Positions 17,126-25,705 of a DNA stretch of 43,868 bases are shown piece after piece. Position 1 is the stretch's first letter; every line of letters begins with the position of its first letter. This stretch comes from an uncultured Bacteroidota bacterium (lineage in GTDB: Bacteria > Bacteroidota > Bacteroidia > Chitinophagales > Chitinophagaceae), in NCBI GenBank assembly GCA_903929195.1, contig CAIYTT010000221.1, positions 1-43,868 of the forward strand. Reading direction: 5' to 3'. The notes under the pieces are model-generated. The model was not told where the DNA came from, made no database searches, and saw only the letters and a list, made by a program, of their open reading frames with translations. The translations under genes and the position numbers were made by a program.

Positions 17126-17224
17126 ATGCCTTTATTGGGTGTTTGACAGCGTCCCCTCCCTCGTTCTTCCGGATTTTCCGCAGGGGAATCCGGAAGTAAG
17201 AATGAACTCCTTCTTTAAAGGCAT
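17126..17224. repeat. Small structured element with nested inverted repeats
   Basis: The ends ATGCCTTTA (17126-17134) and TAAAGGCAT (17216-17224) are exact complements. An inner hairpin TTCCGGATT (17167-17175) / AATCCGGAA (17187-17195) is also perfect. The element is more GC-rich than its surroundings. No gene is convincing between 17027 and 17396. Confidence 0.35.
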
Positions 17225-17339
17225 TTTCTTGACAATGCTAAATGAAGAGATTTTCGCCATTATTAGTGTTTGCCACCTACCCCTGTCGGTTAATAGAATT
17301 TGACAACCTGATTTTTGGCATATTACCCCCAATAAATAA

Positions 17340-17376
17340 AAAAGGTTCATAACTAATATAAAGTCATGAACCTTTT
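17340..17376 (-). terminator. Rho-independent terminator after the thiolase gene
   Basis: The arms AAAAGGTTCAT (17340-17350) and ATGAACCTTTT (17366-17376) pair perfectly. On the minus strand they are followed by a T-rich run. The thiolase stop codon is about 20 bases upstream. Confidence 0.7.
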
Positions 17377-17396
17377 CAAATATTATATAAGAAATA

Positions 17397-18575
17397 TTAT
17401 ATTTTTTCTATAACAATAGCACTTGCACCACCGCCACCATTACAAATACCGGCAACACCGTATTTTCCGTTTGTGTCGTTAAGTACATTTAAAAGTGTAG
17501 CTATAATTCTAGAACCACTTGAGCCTAATGGGTGTCCTAAAGAAATAGCACCACCTTTAACATTTACTTTATTGGCATCTAATTTCATTATTTCCATATT
17601 AGCTAAACATACAACGCTAAAAGCTTCGTTTAGTTCAAATTTGTCAATATCTTCAATTTTTAAACCTGCTTTTGCAATTGCTTTAGGTACTGCAATAGAA
17701 GGTGTTGTTGTAAACCATTCAGGTGCTTGTTCGGCATCGGCAAAGCCTAAAATTTTAGCAATTGGTTTTATTCCCAAAGCATCGGCTTTTTCTTTGCTCA
17801 TTAATACCAAAGCACTTGCACCATCGTTCATTGTGCTGGAATTAGCAGCAGTTGCAGAACCGTCTTTAGTAAATGCAGGACGTAAGCCCGGTATTTTATC
17901 AAATTTTACATTCCAAGGCTCTTCATCCTTTGTTATTAAAATGGGGTCGCCTTTCTTTTGCGGTACTTCAACAGGTACTATTTCATTATTAAAAAAGCCT
18001 TCATCCCAAGACTTTTGGCTTCTTTTATAACTATTTATTGCATATTCATCTTGTGCTTCTCTGCTTATATTATATTCTTTAGCACAAAGGTCGGCAGCAA
18101 CGCCCATAGCATAGTTATGATATACATCTATAAGCCCGTCTTTAGATAAGCCGTCTATAACTGTAACATTACCATATTTATTACCCCAACGCATGTTTTC
18201 GTTATAAAATGGTACATTGCTCATGCTTTCCATACCACCGGCTACAACAGTATCTGCATCGCCAAGCATTATAGATTGTGCACCCAACATAACAGCTTTC
18301 ATACCGCTGGCACACACTTTGTTTATGGTAGTGCAAGGTACATTGTCTGGCACACCGGCAAAACGTGCCGCCTGTCTAGCAGGTGCTTGCCCTAAATTAG
18401 ATTGCAATACACAACCCATATAAACTTCATTAATCTCACTTGCATTAATTCCGGCTCTTTCAATTGCACCTTTAATAGCAATAGAACCTAATTTAGTAGC
18501 AGAAAAATCTTTCAGAGAACCACCCCAACCACCAATCGGTGTACGAACGGCAGAAACTATATATACTTCTTTCAT
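17397..18575 (-). CDS. Acetyl-CoA C-acetyltransferase (thiolase)
   Basis: Thiolase family enzyme that joins two acetyl-CoA to acetoacetyl-CoA, or cleaves 3-ketoacyl-CoA in the reverse direction, in the cytoplasm. At 392 residues it has the standard length. The nucleophilic Cys is C88 in NKVCASGMKA. The two further active-site elements are present: GHPLG with H348, and CNGGGG with C378. NEAFSVVCL also matches. The sequence fits biosynthetic or degradative type II thiolases (AtoB/PhaA-like). No partner gene for fatty acid oxidation or polyhydroxybutyrate synthesis is adjacent, so the pathway is not defined. A strong terminator follows. Confidence 0.95.
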   Translation of the reverse strand: MKEVYIVSAVRTPIGGWGGSLKDFSATKLGSIAIKGAIERAGINASEINEVYMGCVLQSNLGQAPARQAARFAGVPDNVPCTTINKVCASGMKAVMLGAQSIMLGDADTVVAGGMESMSNVPFYNENMRWGNKYGNVTVIDGLSKDGLIDVYHNYAMGVAADLCAKEYNISREAQDEYAINSYKRSQKSWDEGFFNNEIVPVEVPQKKGDPILITKDEEPWNVKFDKIPGLRPAFTKDGSATAANSSTMNDGASALVLMSKEKADALGIKPIAKILGFADAEQAPEWFTTTPSIAVPKAIAKAGLKIEDIDKFELNEAFSVVCLANMEIMKLDANKVNVKGGAISLGHPLGSSGSRIIATLLNVLNDTNGKYGVAGICNGGGGASAIVIEKI

Positions 18576-18766
18576 AAAATATTTTAGAATGCAAAATTAC
18601 GAAAATCAAACGAAAAGAGACTTGATTTATACATGATTTATATCAGTTTGAATAAATAAAATTATATAAACTATAAATAAAAACTATTTTTATCAATTCT
18701 ATAAAATCAAATTTCAGTAAATTTGCATTAGTATAGTACGTATTGTAGTAAATAATAGTAATCAGA

Positions 18767-19819
18767 ATGTTGCACAACAGAGTAAATAATAAAGAATTAA
18801 AAGAAAAAATGTTAGCTGAAACAGAAAAACGAATTACTGTTTCTTTTTATAAATATTTTAATATTGCCGATACAGTAAATTACAGGAATAATTTATATTT
18901 AGCACTTACTAAAATTAATGTTTTTGGTAGAATTTATATTGCGAATGAGGGCATAAATGGACAAATTAGTGTACCCGAAAGTAAGCTTCAAGATTTTAAA
19001 GAGGTATTATATAATTCTGCACCCGAACTAAATGGTATTAGATTAAATATTGCCATAGATGATGACGGAAAATCATTTTGGGTATTACGGGCTAAAATAA
19101 GGGCTAAAATTGTTGCAGATGGTATTACTGATAGCAACTTCGACCCATCTGTTACCGGTAAATATCTAAGTGCCAAAGATTATAACGAGCTGTCTGAAAA
19201 ACCGGATACTATTATTATCGACATGCGGAATCATTACGAGTACGAAGTCGGTCATTTTGAAAATGCTCAAGAAGTTCCATCAGATACCTTTAGAGACCAA
19301 TTGCCTATGGCAATAGATATGCTAAAAGAGGATAAAAATAAAAACATTATTATGTATTGCACAGGTGGCATACGTTGCGAAAAAGCAAGTGCATATATGT
19401 TACATAATGGTTTTAAAAACGTTTTTCATTTAGAGGGCGGTATAATTGAATACACCAGACAAGCCAAAGAACAGGGTTTACCAATAAAATTTAAAGGTAA
19501 AAACTTTGTTTTTGATGAACGACTTGGTGAAAGAATAACAGAAGACATACTATCTGAATGTCATATATGTGGCAAACCATGCGATACACATACTAATTGT
19601 AAAAATGACGGTTGCCACCTACTATTTATTCAATGCGAAGAGTGTGCTATACTGTTAGAAGGTTGCTGTAGTACCGATTGCATGGAAGAAAAAAACATGC
19701 CATCAGACCTACAAAAAGAAAAGCGTGCCGGTAGAAATAACGGCGCAATGATTTTTAATAAATCTAAAGAACACCCGCTAAGAAAACATAGAGATGAGTG
19801 GAAAATAAATAGAGTATAA
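18767..19819 (+). CDS. trhO: tRNA uridine(34) hydroxylase TrhO (YceA-type rhodanese protein)
   Basis: Oxygen-dependent enzyme that forms 5-hydroxyuridine at tRNA position 34, the precursor of cmo5U/mo5U. The 350 residues show the N-terminal UPF0176 domain ([16 protein letters not shown]), then a rhodanese domain with [13 protein letters not shown] and the active-site Cys C198 in [10 protein letters not shown] Cys-rich tail follows ([20 protein letters not shown]), typical of this family and possibly metal-binding. The ATG at 18767 is used; a TAAATTTG -7-like box lies at 18718-18725. The gene ends five bases before the stop of the convergent downstream gene. Confidence 0.93.
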   Translation: MLHNRVNNKELKEKMLAETEKRITVSFYKYFNIADTVNYRNNLYLALTKINVFGRIYIANEGINGQISVPESKLQDFKEVLYNSAPELNGIRLNIAIDDDGKSFWVLRAKIRAKIVADGITDSNFDPSVTGKYLSAKDYNELSEKPDTIIIDMRNHYEYEVGHFENAQEVPSDTFRDQLPMAIDMLKEDKNKNIIMYCTGGIRCEKASAYMLHNGFKNVFHLEGGIIEYTRQAKEQGLPIKFKGKNFVFDERLGERITEDILSECHICGKPCDTHTNCKNDGCHLLFIQCEECAILLEGCCSTDCMEEKNMPSDLQKEKRAGRNNGAMIFNKSKEHPLRKHRDEWKINRV

Positions 19820-19824
19820 TATAT

Positions 19825-20427
19825 CTATGGCTTAATAAAATAAGTAAACTCCCGTTCTTCAACCGCAAACGGTACTTTATTCATGTATATGGTTTTTTTA
19901 AGCCAGTTACCTGATTTGTCGTAACTTGTTATTTTTTCTGTTTGGTCTGCTTCTATTTTCTCTTCATCGGTATCATTTATAGGTTCTTCTTTAGCTTTAG
20001 GGTCAAATTTATTTACCATTTCAGGTTTTAGGGTATCTTTTCCGTTATATACAATTTCTTCTATTAAATTACCGGCATTATCATATTTATAAATAAATTT
20101 CTCTAATAAACTACCATCAGGATAAAAAGTATGTTCTTCAATTTTAAGTCCATAATTGTTATAATTAAATTTGTTGGTTGTTCTCACTTTCATCTCGTCA
20201 ATAAAATTTCGTTGTTCTGATAAAAACCCTAAAGAATCGTAAGAGAAAATAGTTTTGGTATCTATTTTATTAACTGCAGAAGACCCGGACCCGGAAACAA
20301 TAAATTTTCGCCAGGTAAGTTCTATAACATTTCCTTTAATACCCTGCTCTGCCAATGAATTCTTTACCTGTGAATAACAAAAAGAAAATTGTACTAAAAA
20401 AACGAATAAAACAATAAAATACTTCAT
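19825..20427 (-). CDS. Exported hypothetical protein, YD-repeat-like
   Basis: A 200-residue protein with a signal peptide (MKYFIVLFVFLVQFSFCYSQ). The ATG at 20427 is preferred over one at 20439 because it leads straight into that peptide. The body has short repeats such as YDSLGFLSEQRNF, YNNYGLKIEEHTF and YDNAGNLIEEIVY, which resemble single RHS/YD-type units of Bacteroidota periplasmic proteins. No function can be inferred. It converges on trhO with a five-base gap. Confidence 0.7.
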   Translation of the reverse strand: MKYFIVLFVFLVQFSFCYSQVKNSLAEQGIKGNVIELTWRKFIVSGSGSSAVNKIDTKTIFSYDSLGFLSEQRNFIDEMKVRTTNKFNYNNYGLKIEEHTFYPDGSLLEKFIYKYDNAGNLIEEIVYNGKDTLKPEMVNKFDPKAKEEPINDTDEEKIEADQTEKITSYDKSGNWLKKTIYMNKVPFAVEEREFTYFIKP

Positions 20428-20543
20428 AAAACAGTACATTTTATTTTTATTAAAAAGTAAAAATAAAATAAAAACTTGTAAAATAAATTTAATTCTGTAA
20501 GAAGAATATTATTGAATTAATTTTGACTTGTATAATTCCTGAA

Positions 20544-21482
20544 ATGAGTAAATTAAAAAAGATAGCACTATTAATAGTATCTATTATTACCGGTTGTCTG
20601 TTTTTATATTCAGCTTATACTAAAGTTATACCTATACAATTGTTTGAATATACAATTGTAGATTACCTGCCGGTTTCTTGGGTAACAGCAGCGTTTGCAA
20701 CAAGAATATTTATAGGATTAGAAACAGCTTTAGGGCTGCTTATTATACTAAAATTCTACGGCAAAAATAAGTGGATATTAAAAACAGCCTTTTTATTAAT
20801 CACCCTGTTTTCTATTTATTTGTTTTATTTACTGGCTACTGTTGGTAATAATGTAAACTGCGGCTGCTTTGGCGACAGTGTAAGGATGACCCCAATTGAG
20901 GCATTAATAAAAAATGGGTTTCTATTAATAAGCTTATTTTTACTTATAAAGTATAGTAATTTATGGCTACAGAAATGGGCAAAACTGATTGTTCCCGATG
21001 TGTTTTTTATAATTTTGTTATTGCCGTTTATATTATTTGGTTTCCCCGATAATCAACCTGATTGGTTGCGAAATAAAAAATATCAGATGAATCTGTCTGA
21101 AATCTCCTATATAGAAACACAACAACCCAACCAAGTATTAAAACAGACAGAAGACAAATATATTGTTGCTTTTTTAAGCCCCACTTGTCCACATTGTAAA
21201 ATGGCAGCATACAAAATGCATTTAATGCATAAAAAGAACCCTAAGTTGCCTTTTTATTTTATTATAGGAGGCACAAAAAGTGATTTAAGCGACTTTTGGA
21301 ATAAAAGCAAAGCAAGCGATATACCCTATTCAAGAATGGAAAGAGACCCATTTTTATTCTATACGCATGGCTCGTTCCCTCTAATTGTATTTATAAATAA
21401 GGGTTGGGTTGTAGCAACGGCAGAGTACGCTAACCTTGACCAACAAATTATTGAAGAATGGCTAATGAAAGATACAAACTAA
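20544..21482 (+). CDS. DoxX/MauE-like membrane protein fused to a thioredoxin-like domain
   Basis: A 312-residue membrane protein with two parts. Residues 1-165 carry about four membrane helices and a Cys-containing loop, NVNCGCFGD, typical of MauE/DoxX-like redox proteins. The C-terminal part, after another membrane segment, looks like a thioredoxin fold with a CxxC active site, SPTCPHC, and a later GSFPLIVFINKG that may hold the cis-Pro strand. It probably passes electrons across the inner membrane to a periplasmic disulfide partner; the partner is unknown. The ATG at 20544 is chosen; a TTG at 20523 is in frame but adds only seven residues before the first helix. Confidence 0.8.
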   Translation: MSKLKKIALLIVSIITGCLFLYSAYTKVIPIQLFEYTIVDYLPVSWVTAAFATRIFIGLETALGLLIILKFYGKNKWILKTAFLLITLFSIYLFYLLATVGNNVNCGCFGDSVRMTPIEALIKNGFLLISLFLLIKYSNLWLQKWAKLIVPDVFFIILLLPFILFGFPDNQPDWLRNKKYQMNLSEISYIETQQPNQVLKQTEDKYIVAFLSPTCPHCKMAAYKMHLMHKKNPKLPFYFIIGGTKSDLSDFWNKSKASDIPYSRMERDPFLFYTHGSFPLIVFINKGWVVATAEYANLDQQIIEEWLMKDTN

Positions 21483-21569
21483 TAAATTTTTAGGTATTTC
21501 ATAAGTACATAATTATTATACTTTTTAAACATCTTTTGAAAAAGATGCATTTTACTCCTAAATTCAAAC

Positions 21570-22211
21570 CTATAACCTAAATTGTATGGGCAGTGTAAAA
21601 TATACTTTTACATACTTACCATTTTGCTTTCCGGGTTTCCACTTGGGCATAGCTTTAACTACTCGCATCGCCTCCTCATCACACTCCTTACCAATTCCTT
21701 TTGTTAGTGTTGCATCGCTAACAGAACCATCATCATTAATAACGAACTTAATTGCAACCCTACCCTCCAAATGTTTCATACGGGCTCTTACCGGATACTT
21801 CAAATTTTCTGTTAGATATTCATTCAAATCAAAATCAGGTTTGGGCATTTGTTCAACATAAGAAAATACCTTAGCCGGTAGTTTCTTTGTAGTACTAACA
21901 ATATCAATTTCTGCAATTTCCTTACCGTTAAAATTTTGCTGCTCATCATCGATAAAATCCCAATTGATTTCATGCCTACCATTACAAACATTAGTAATAT
22001 CACCATACGGACTTATAGGTTGTAAATAATTTCCAGTTTCGGTTTTTAATTTTACTTTTAAGTTACAAACCAAACTATCCGGGCAATCTACGAGTTCATA
22101 GTTTATAATAGCACGATTGTTTTTAATGGTATAATCTATATTTTTTATTTTCTGTGCTGTTATCGTTCTACAAGAAAAGAAGAATGCTATTAAGAGTATG
22201 GTATTTTTCAT
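21570..22211 (-). CDS. TonB C-terminal domain protein
   Basis: A 213-residue exported protein with an N-terminal signal peptide (MKNTILLIAFFFSCRTITAQ) and a C-terminal TonB domain (residues about 125-213). The domain is marked by YPVRARMKHLEGRVAIKF, VNDDGSVSDATLTKG-like sequence and EEAMRVVKAMPKWKPGKQNG. The middle part is a beta domain that I do not recognise. Classical TonB needs an inner-membrane anchor. Here the N terminus could be cleaved, so the protein may be a soluble TonB-domain protein, as is frequent in Bacteroidota. No TonB-dependent receptor is adjacent. Confidence 0.85.
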   Translation of the reverse strand: MKNTILLIAFFFSCRTITAQKIKNIDYTIKNNRAIINYELVDCPDSLVCNLKVKLKTETGNYLQPISPYGDITNVCNGRHEINWDFIDDEQQNFNGKEIAEIDIVSTTKKLPAKVFSYVEQMPKPDFDLNEYLTENLKYPVRARMKHLEGRVAIKFVINDDGSVSDATLTKGIGKECDEEAMRVVKAMPKWKPGKQNGKYVKVYFTLPIQFRL

Positions 22212-22288
22212 TTTTTCGTTATTTCAACAAAGATATAGTTATTATACAATATAATATAAATTATTAAATAATATCTGTCAATATTCAA

Positions 22289-23347
22289 TTACATTTCTTC
22301 TTGCCATGCCTTCGTACCACCATTTAAAGAATAAATAGATAATTTTGGCAACTGTTTTAGTACTGTTTTTACAGCTTCTGCACTTCTTTTACCCGATGCA
22401 CAATAGATAATAACCGGTAATGAAGTATTCAATTTCTCAATATGCATTTCTAGTTCTGCTAATGGTATATGCATGCCACCAATATGAAATAAGGCTCTTT
22501 CTTCTTTTTTGCGTACATCTACTAGTACATAATCGCCTTTTGTAACCAGTGTTTTAAATTCTTTACAGCTAATTGTAGGTACACTTACAGAATGCACTAA
22601 ATTGGTAATTTGTGTATTTGTTACATTACCAATAAAAAACTGATGACTTTGCATGGTTAAGGCATCAAAAATCAATAACTTACCTGCCAGTAATTCGCCT
22701 GTATTTGTAATTATTTTAATAACTTCATTAGCTTGCATACAACCAATAATACCTGCCAATGCAGGTATTACCCCTCCCTCGGCACAATCCGGGATAGTTG
22801 CAGCATTTATTTCAGGGTATAAGTCTCTGTAATTGGGAGTTCTACTACCGTCCTTATTCATACTATTCCATACAGCTACCTGCCCTTCATATTGGTATAT
22901 AGAACCATACACTAATGGCTTTCCTGCTATTACACAGGCATCGTTTAGTAAATATTTGGTATCAAAATTATCAGTGCCATCAACAATTATATCATATTGA
23001 TTCACAAAATCTAAAACATTATTATGTGTAATACGAACACAATGAGGAATTAAGCAAATAGCAGGATTCTGTTCTTGTAATTTGTTACAAGTTACGATTG
23101 CTTTTTGCATTCCAACCTCCATAGGGGTATATAAAATTTGCCTATGCAGGTTACTTACCGATATGGTATCAAAATCTGCAATGCCAATAGTACCAACACC
23201 GGTAGCAGCTAAATATTGTGCTACCGGGCAGCCTAAGCCCCCTGCACCAACAATTAATACCTTTGCTTTTTGTAACAGTATTTGCTTTTGTTCGTTAAAA
23301 CCGGGCAATGCCATTTGGCAACTATACCTAAGAAATTCGTGTTGCAT
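22289..23347 (-). CDS. ThiF/MoeB-type adenylyltransferase fused to rhodanese
   Basis: E1-like enzyme that adenylates the C terminus of a sulfur-carrier protein (MoaD or ThiS type) for molybdopterin or thiazole synthesis, with a C-terminal rhodanese that can supply sulfur. The 352 residues start at ATG 23347. The ATP-binding GAGGLGCPVAQYLAATG is followed by DFDTISVSNLHRQILY and DGTDNFDTKYLLNDAC. The rhodanese domain covers about residues 255-352, with its active-site Cys in IIYCASGKRS. The paired CxxC zinc motifs of MoeB are not evident. No moa or thi genes are adjacent, so the carrier partner is unknown. Confidence 0.9.
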   Translation of the reverse strand: MQHEFLRYSCQMALPGFNEQKQILLQKAKVLIVGAGGLGCPVAQYLAATGVGTIGIADFDTISVSNLHRQILYTPMEVGMQKAIVTCNKLQEQNPAICLIPHCVRITHNNVLDFVNQYDIIVDGTDNFDTKYLLNDACVIAGKPLVYGSIYQYEGQVAVWNSMNKDGSRTPNYRDLYPEINAATIPDCAEGGVIPALAGIIGCMQANEVIKIITNTGELLAGKLLIFDALTMQSHQFFIGNVTNTQITNLVHSVSVPTISCKEFKTLVTKGDYVLVDVRKKEERALFHIGGMHIPLAELEMHIEKLNTSLPVIIYCASGKRSAEAVKTVLKQLPKLSIYSLNGGTKAWQEEM

Positions 23348-23412
23348 ATATAGGGTCAAAGGTACGAGTAAATAAAATTAGGGGAGTAACTGTTGGGAAT
23401 AGTAGCTGATTT

Positions 23413-24051
23413 TTAGATAGCCGTGTGCTTTTGCTTTAATCCTTTTTGTAAATACCAAATAACTATTCCGCAATAAGGTTTTAATTTGCCTTTTGCATCA
23501 AGATTACTCCATATATCTAATTGATTAGCTAAAGATCCTCTATTCCAGCCTTTGGAATTTAAAGTATCAATTATGCCATCTAAAGCTTTTTTACGGTTTA
23601 TTTTTGAATAGCTATGGTTAAGATTAAGCATATTGTTTATCTCCTCATTCCAGATATTATTGGTTGAATAAATATTTCCATCTTTACTTTTGTATTTTAT
23701 AGTGTTTTGTAAATTATCGGTAAATGGATTGAAAGTAATACTATTTCTTCCTTTTAGATTATCGCAATGGGGTTCATTATCCATATTCCCCGGGCAGCAA
23801 ATAACCATATTATTATAGTCTAATTGCAAATCAGCCCTATCTTCTCTTGACTTCAAATGTTCAATTTTTGAGGTAGCATCTATATTAGTATCTTTTACAG
23901 GGATTCTACGCATGCAATATGCACATATATACCCTTGCTCTTCAAGTAATGCATTTCTTAATTCAGAAATCGGTTCATATTCTGTAAAGCCGGGTGTAGA
24001 TTTTTTCTCTGTCCAAGCTATCGGCTCCTTACTTTTATTAATCTTTATCAT
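23413..24051 (-). CDS. ptuB: HNH endonuclease, PtuB-like component of a Septu system
   Basis: A 212-residue protein of the HNH type found as PtuB in Septu antiphage systems and in retron Ec78-type modules (TIGR02646-like). Seen directly: zinc-binding C43xxC46 in ICAYCMRRI, the His of KIEHLKSRE (H65), the Asn of DYNNMVICC (N81 or N80), then C96 and DNLKGRN, in the order expected for this HNH fold. In characterised Septu systems PtuB degrades nucleic acid when released or activated by PtuA. It overlaps the end of the ATPase gene by 14 bases (24038-24051), the usual close coupling. No reverse transcriptase is nearby, so plain Septu is more likely than a retron. Confidence 0.85.
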   Translation of the reverse strand: MIKINKSKEPIAWTEKKSTPGFTEYEPISELRNALLEEQGYICAYCMRRIPVKDTNIDATSKIEHLKSREDRADLQLDYNNMVICCPGNMDNEPHCDNLKGRNSITFNPFTDNLQNTIKYKSKDGNIYSTNNIWNEEINNMLNLNHSYSKINRKKALDGIIDTLNSKGWNRGSLANQLDIWSNLDAKGKLKPYCGIVIWYLQKGLKQKHTAI

Positions 24052-25318
24052 TATCTATATTTAAAAAATTCAACATTGCTTCCGCCTTTGCCAATTCAGG
24101 TAGTTTATCTCCAAATTCGTGTTGCATTTTAATTAAAATATCAGTTGCAATTGTATATTGCTCTTTATCAATTAAATCAAATAAATTATCAAGTCGGGTT
24201 TTTACTTCTTTAGAACGTGGAATTGTATTTAGAGCCAACTCCATAATAGTAGATGCATCAAGTCCATATAACTCTTTTGTTGTGGCTTGGTATCCATTAG
24301 CTTCTGTATAACTAAGTTTATATATGATATTATCATTGTTTACGGGTATGCCAGTCATAACCATTGGTGCGTGGGTGGTTACTATAAATTGAAGACTTGG
24401 GAAGGCTCTTTGTAACCCATTTAAAACTACAGATTGTAATGTAGGATGTAAATGGAGGTCAATTTCATCAATTAATACAGTACCTGTTGTAAATAGACAT
24501 GCTGCCGAACCATAAAGCCCCCCATTTAAAAGGGCACAGCGAAAAGCAATATCTACTACAATATTTACTAATCTTGTATAACCATCCGATAAGTTTTCAG
24601 TGTCAACCTCCCTACTGTCTGTAAAAATGTAATATACTTTTCCCTGATTATGCCGAATACTAATATTAGAAATTATATTGCACCCACTTTGTCCTAAAGC
24701 ATTTTTAATAGCTTCGGTTACATTTTCAATTTCAATTGCCCCCTTATTTGCTTCTTTTAAAATAAGTAAACGTTTTGTCCAGTAAGGTAAAAAGCCATCA
24801 CCTTGTAAACATTCATAGTAACCAAAGGATGGCTTATGGTCATATTTCTTAAAAAGTTCAGGAGAAATTTTACGGCTACTGTGAATATCATTAGTAGAAA
24901 AACCCGCAAATAATGGGAGTGGATTTATTTGTTGATAATGGTCATTAAATAATTCCTCGTAAAGTTTATTTGCAAAATAAGCAATAGGGAGAAGAGGTGT
25001 TTGAAGTGTCCGTCCTTTTTTCGAGCGAAGTTCCAAAGTTGCATCTATTCCAAAAATTCTAAAGTTTATAGTTATAGGCAATTCATTTGCTAAACCGGTG
25101 TTTGTATGTGCAATTGTAAAGTCATCTTTTGACAATCCGAAAAATCGTGTATTTTCATCACTATAACCTATGAAAAATGAATTGAGTACAGCACTTAAAG
25201 CTCGCATAAGTGTTGTCTTGCCGCTTGCATTGTCGCCTATAAGTAAATTTACTTTGGTTTTAAAAGATAAGGGAAGATGTTTAAAACATCTGTAGTTGAT
25301 TAATTCTATCTTTTCCAT
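24038..25318 (-). CDS. ptuA: AAA/ABC-type ATPase, PtuA-like component of a Septu system
   Basis: A 426-residue SMC/Rad50-like ATPase that pairs with the HNH nuclease gene. It begins MEKIELINYRCFKHLPLSF and has a Walker A GDNASGKTT near residues 28-36, an ABC-type signature ENLSDGYTRL, Walker B TVLIDEIDLHLHP, and a switch His in FIVTTHAPM. This matches PtuA of Septu antiphage systems. A TTG at 25327 is in frame, but the ATG at 25318 is preferred. A TATATTTG -7-like box (25325-25332 on the minus strand) ends seven bases before the ATG, so the mRNA may be leaderless. A short hairpin lies at 25394-25417 upstream. Confidence 0.88.
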   Translation of the reverse strand: MEKIELINYRCFKHLPLSFKTKVNLLIGDNASGKTTLMRALSAVLNSFFIGYSDENTRFFGLSKDDFTIAHTNTGLANELPITINFRIFGIDATLELRSKKGRTLQTPLLPIAYFANKLYEELFNDHYQQINPLPLFAGFSTNDIHSSRKISPELFKKYDHKPSFGYYECLQGDGFLPYWTKRLLILKEANKGAIEIENVTEAIKNALGQSGCNIISNISIRHNQGKVYYIFTDSREVDTENLSDGYTRLVNIVVDIAFRCALLNGGLYGSAACLFTTGTVLIDEIDLHLHPTLQSVVLNGLQRAFPSLQFIVTTHAPMVMTGIPVNNDNIIYKLSYTEANGYQATTKELYGLDASTIMELALNTIPRSKEVKTRLDNLFDLIDKEQYTIATDILIKMQHEFGDKLPELAKAEAMLNFLNIDNDKD

Positions 25319-25705
25319 AGATTGCAAATATACTAAGTTAAAATAATAAAAAAACGCAATGCTTAATACAATAAGCTATTATATAAACTTCATACTATAT
25401 TTAAATAAAAATATAGTTAGTATTACTCACAAAACAGGTACATACTTCGTCTATGTAAAAAGCAAAGTGAAATTGGAATTGTAAAAAGTTAGCTTTAAAA
25501 AAGCAAGACTCCATGTTTATATAAAAAAGCAATATGCTTAATTAAATATAAACGAATGGTATTTGCAAATAGAGATATTATATATTAACTTGAAGTTGAA
25601 ATGTAAGAAAAATTTTTTACAAATGAGCATTTGCTTCTAAATTTTGCTGAATTAATGTGTTAGAAAATCTAAAAAAATCTATACTTTTACATTCAAATAC
25701 ATTTT
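25319..25705. other. Gene-free region between Septu and the NHL protein
   Basis: This is 387 bases of AT-rich DNA without a convincing gene on either strand. It holds the Septu -7-like box (25325-25332, minus) and a perfect hairpin with arms ACTATATTT and AAATATAGT at 25394-25417. The leader of the downstream gene has only a weak -7-like TACTTTTA at 25682-25689. No retron-type RNA structure was recognised. Confidence 0.5.

Noticed and set aside
17132-17350. Minus-strand open frame of 72 codons between fic and thiolase
   Set aside because: It covers a structured inverted-repeat element and a terminator, and no protein family is recognisable.
17473-18030. A 185-codon open frame on the plus strand
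   Set aside because: It lies entirely antisense to the thiolase gene, which is well conserved, and its product resembles no protein.
23413-25705. Retron with PtuAB effectors
   Set aside because: There is no reverse transcriptase gene on either side and no recognisable msr-msd structure, so plain Septu is the simpler reading.
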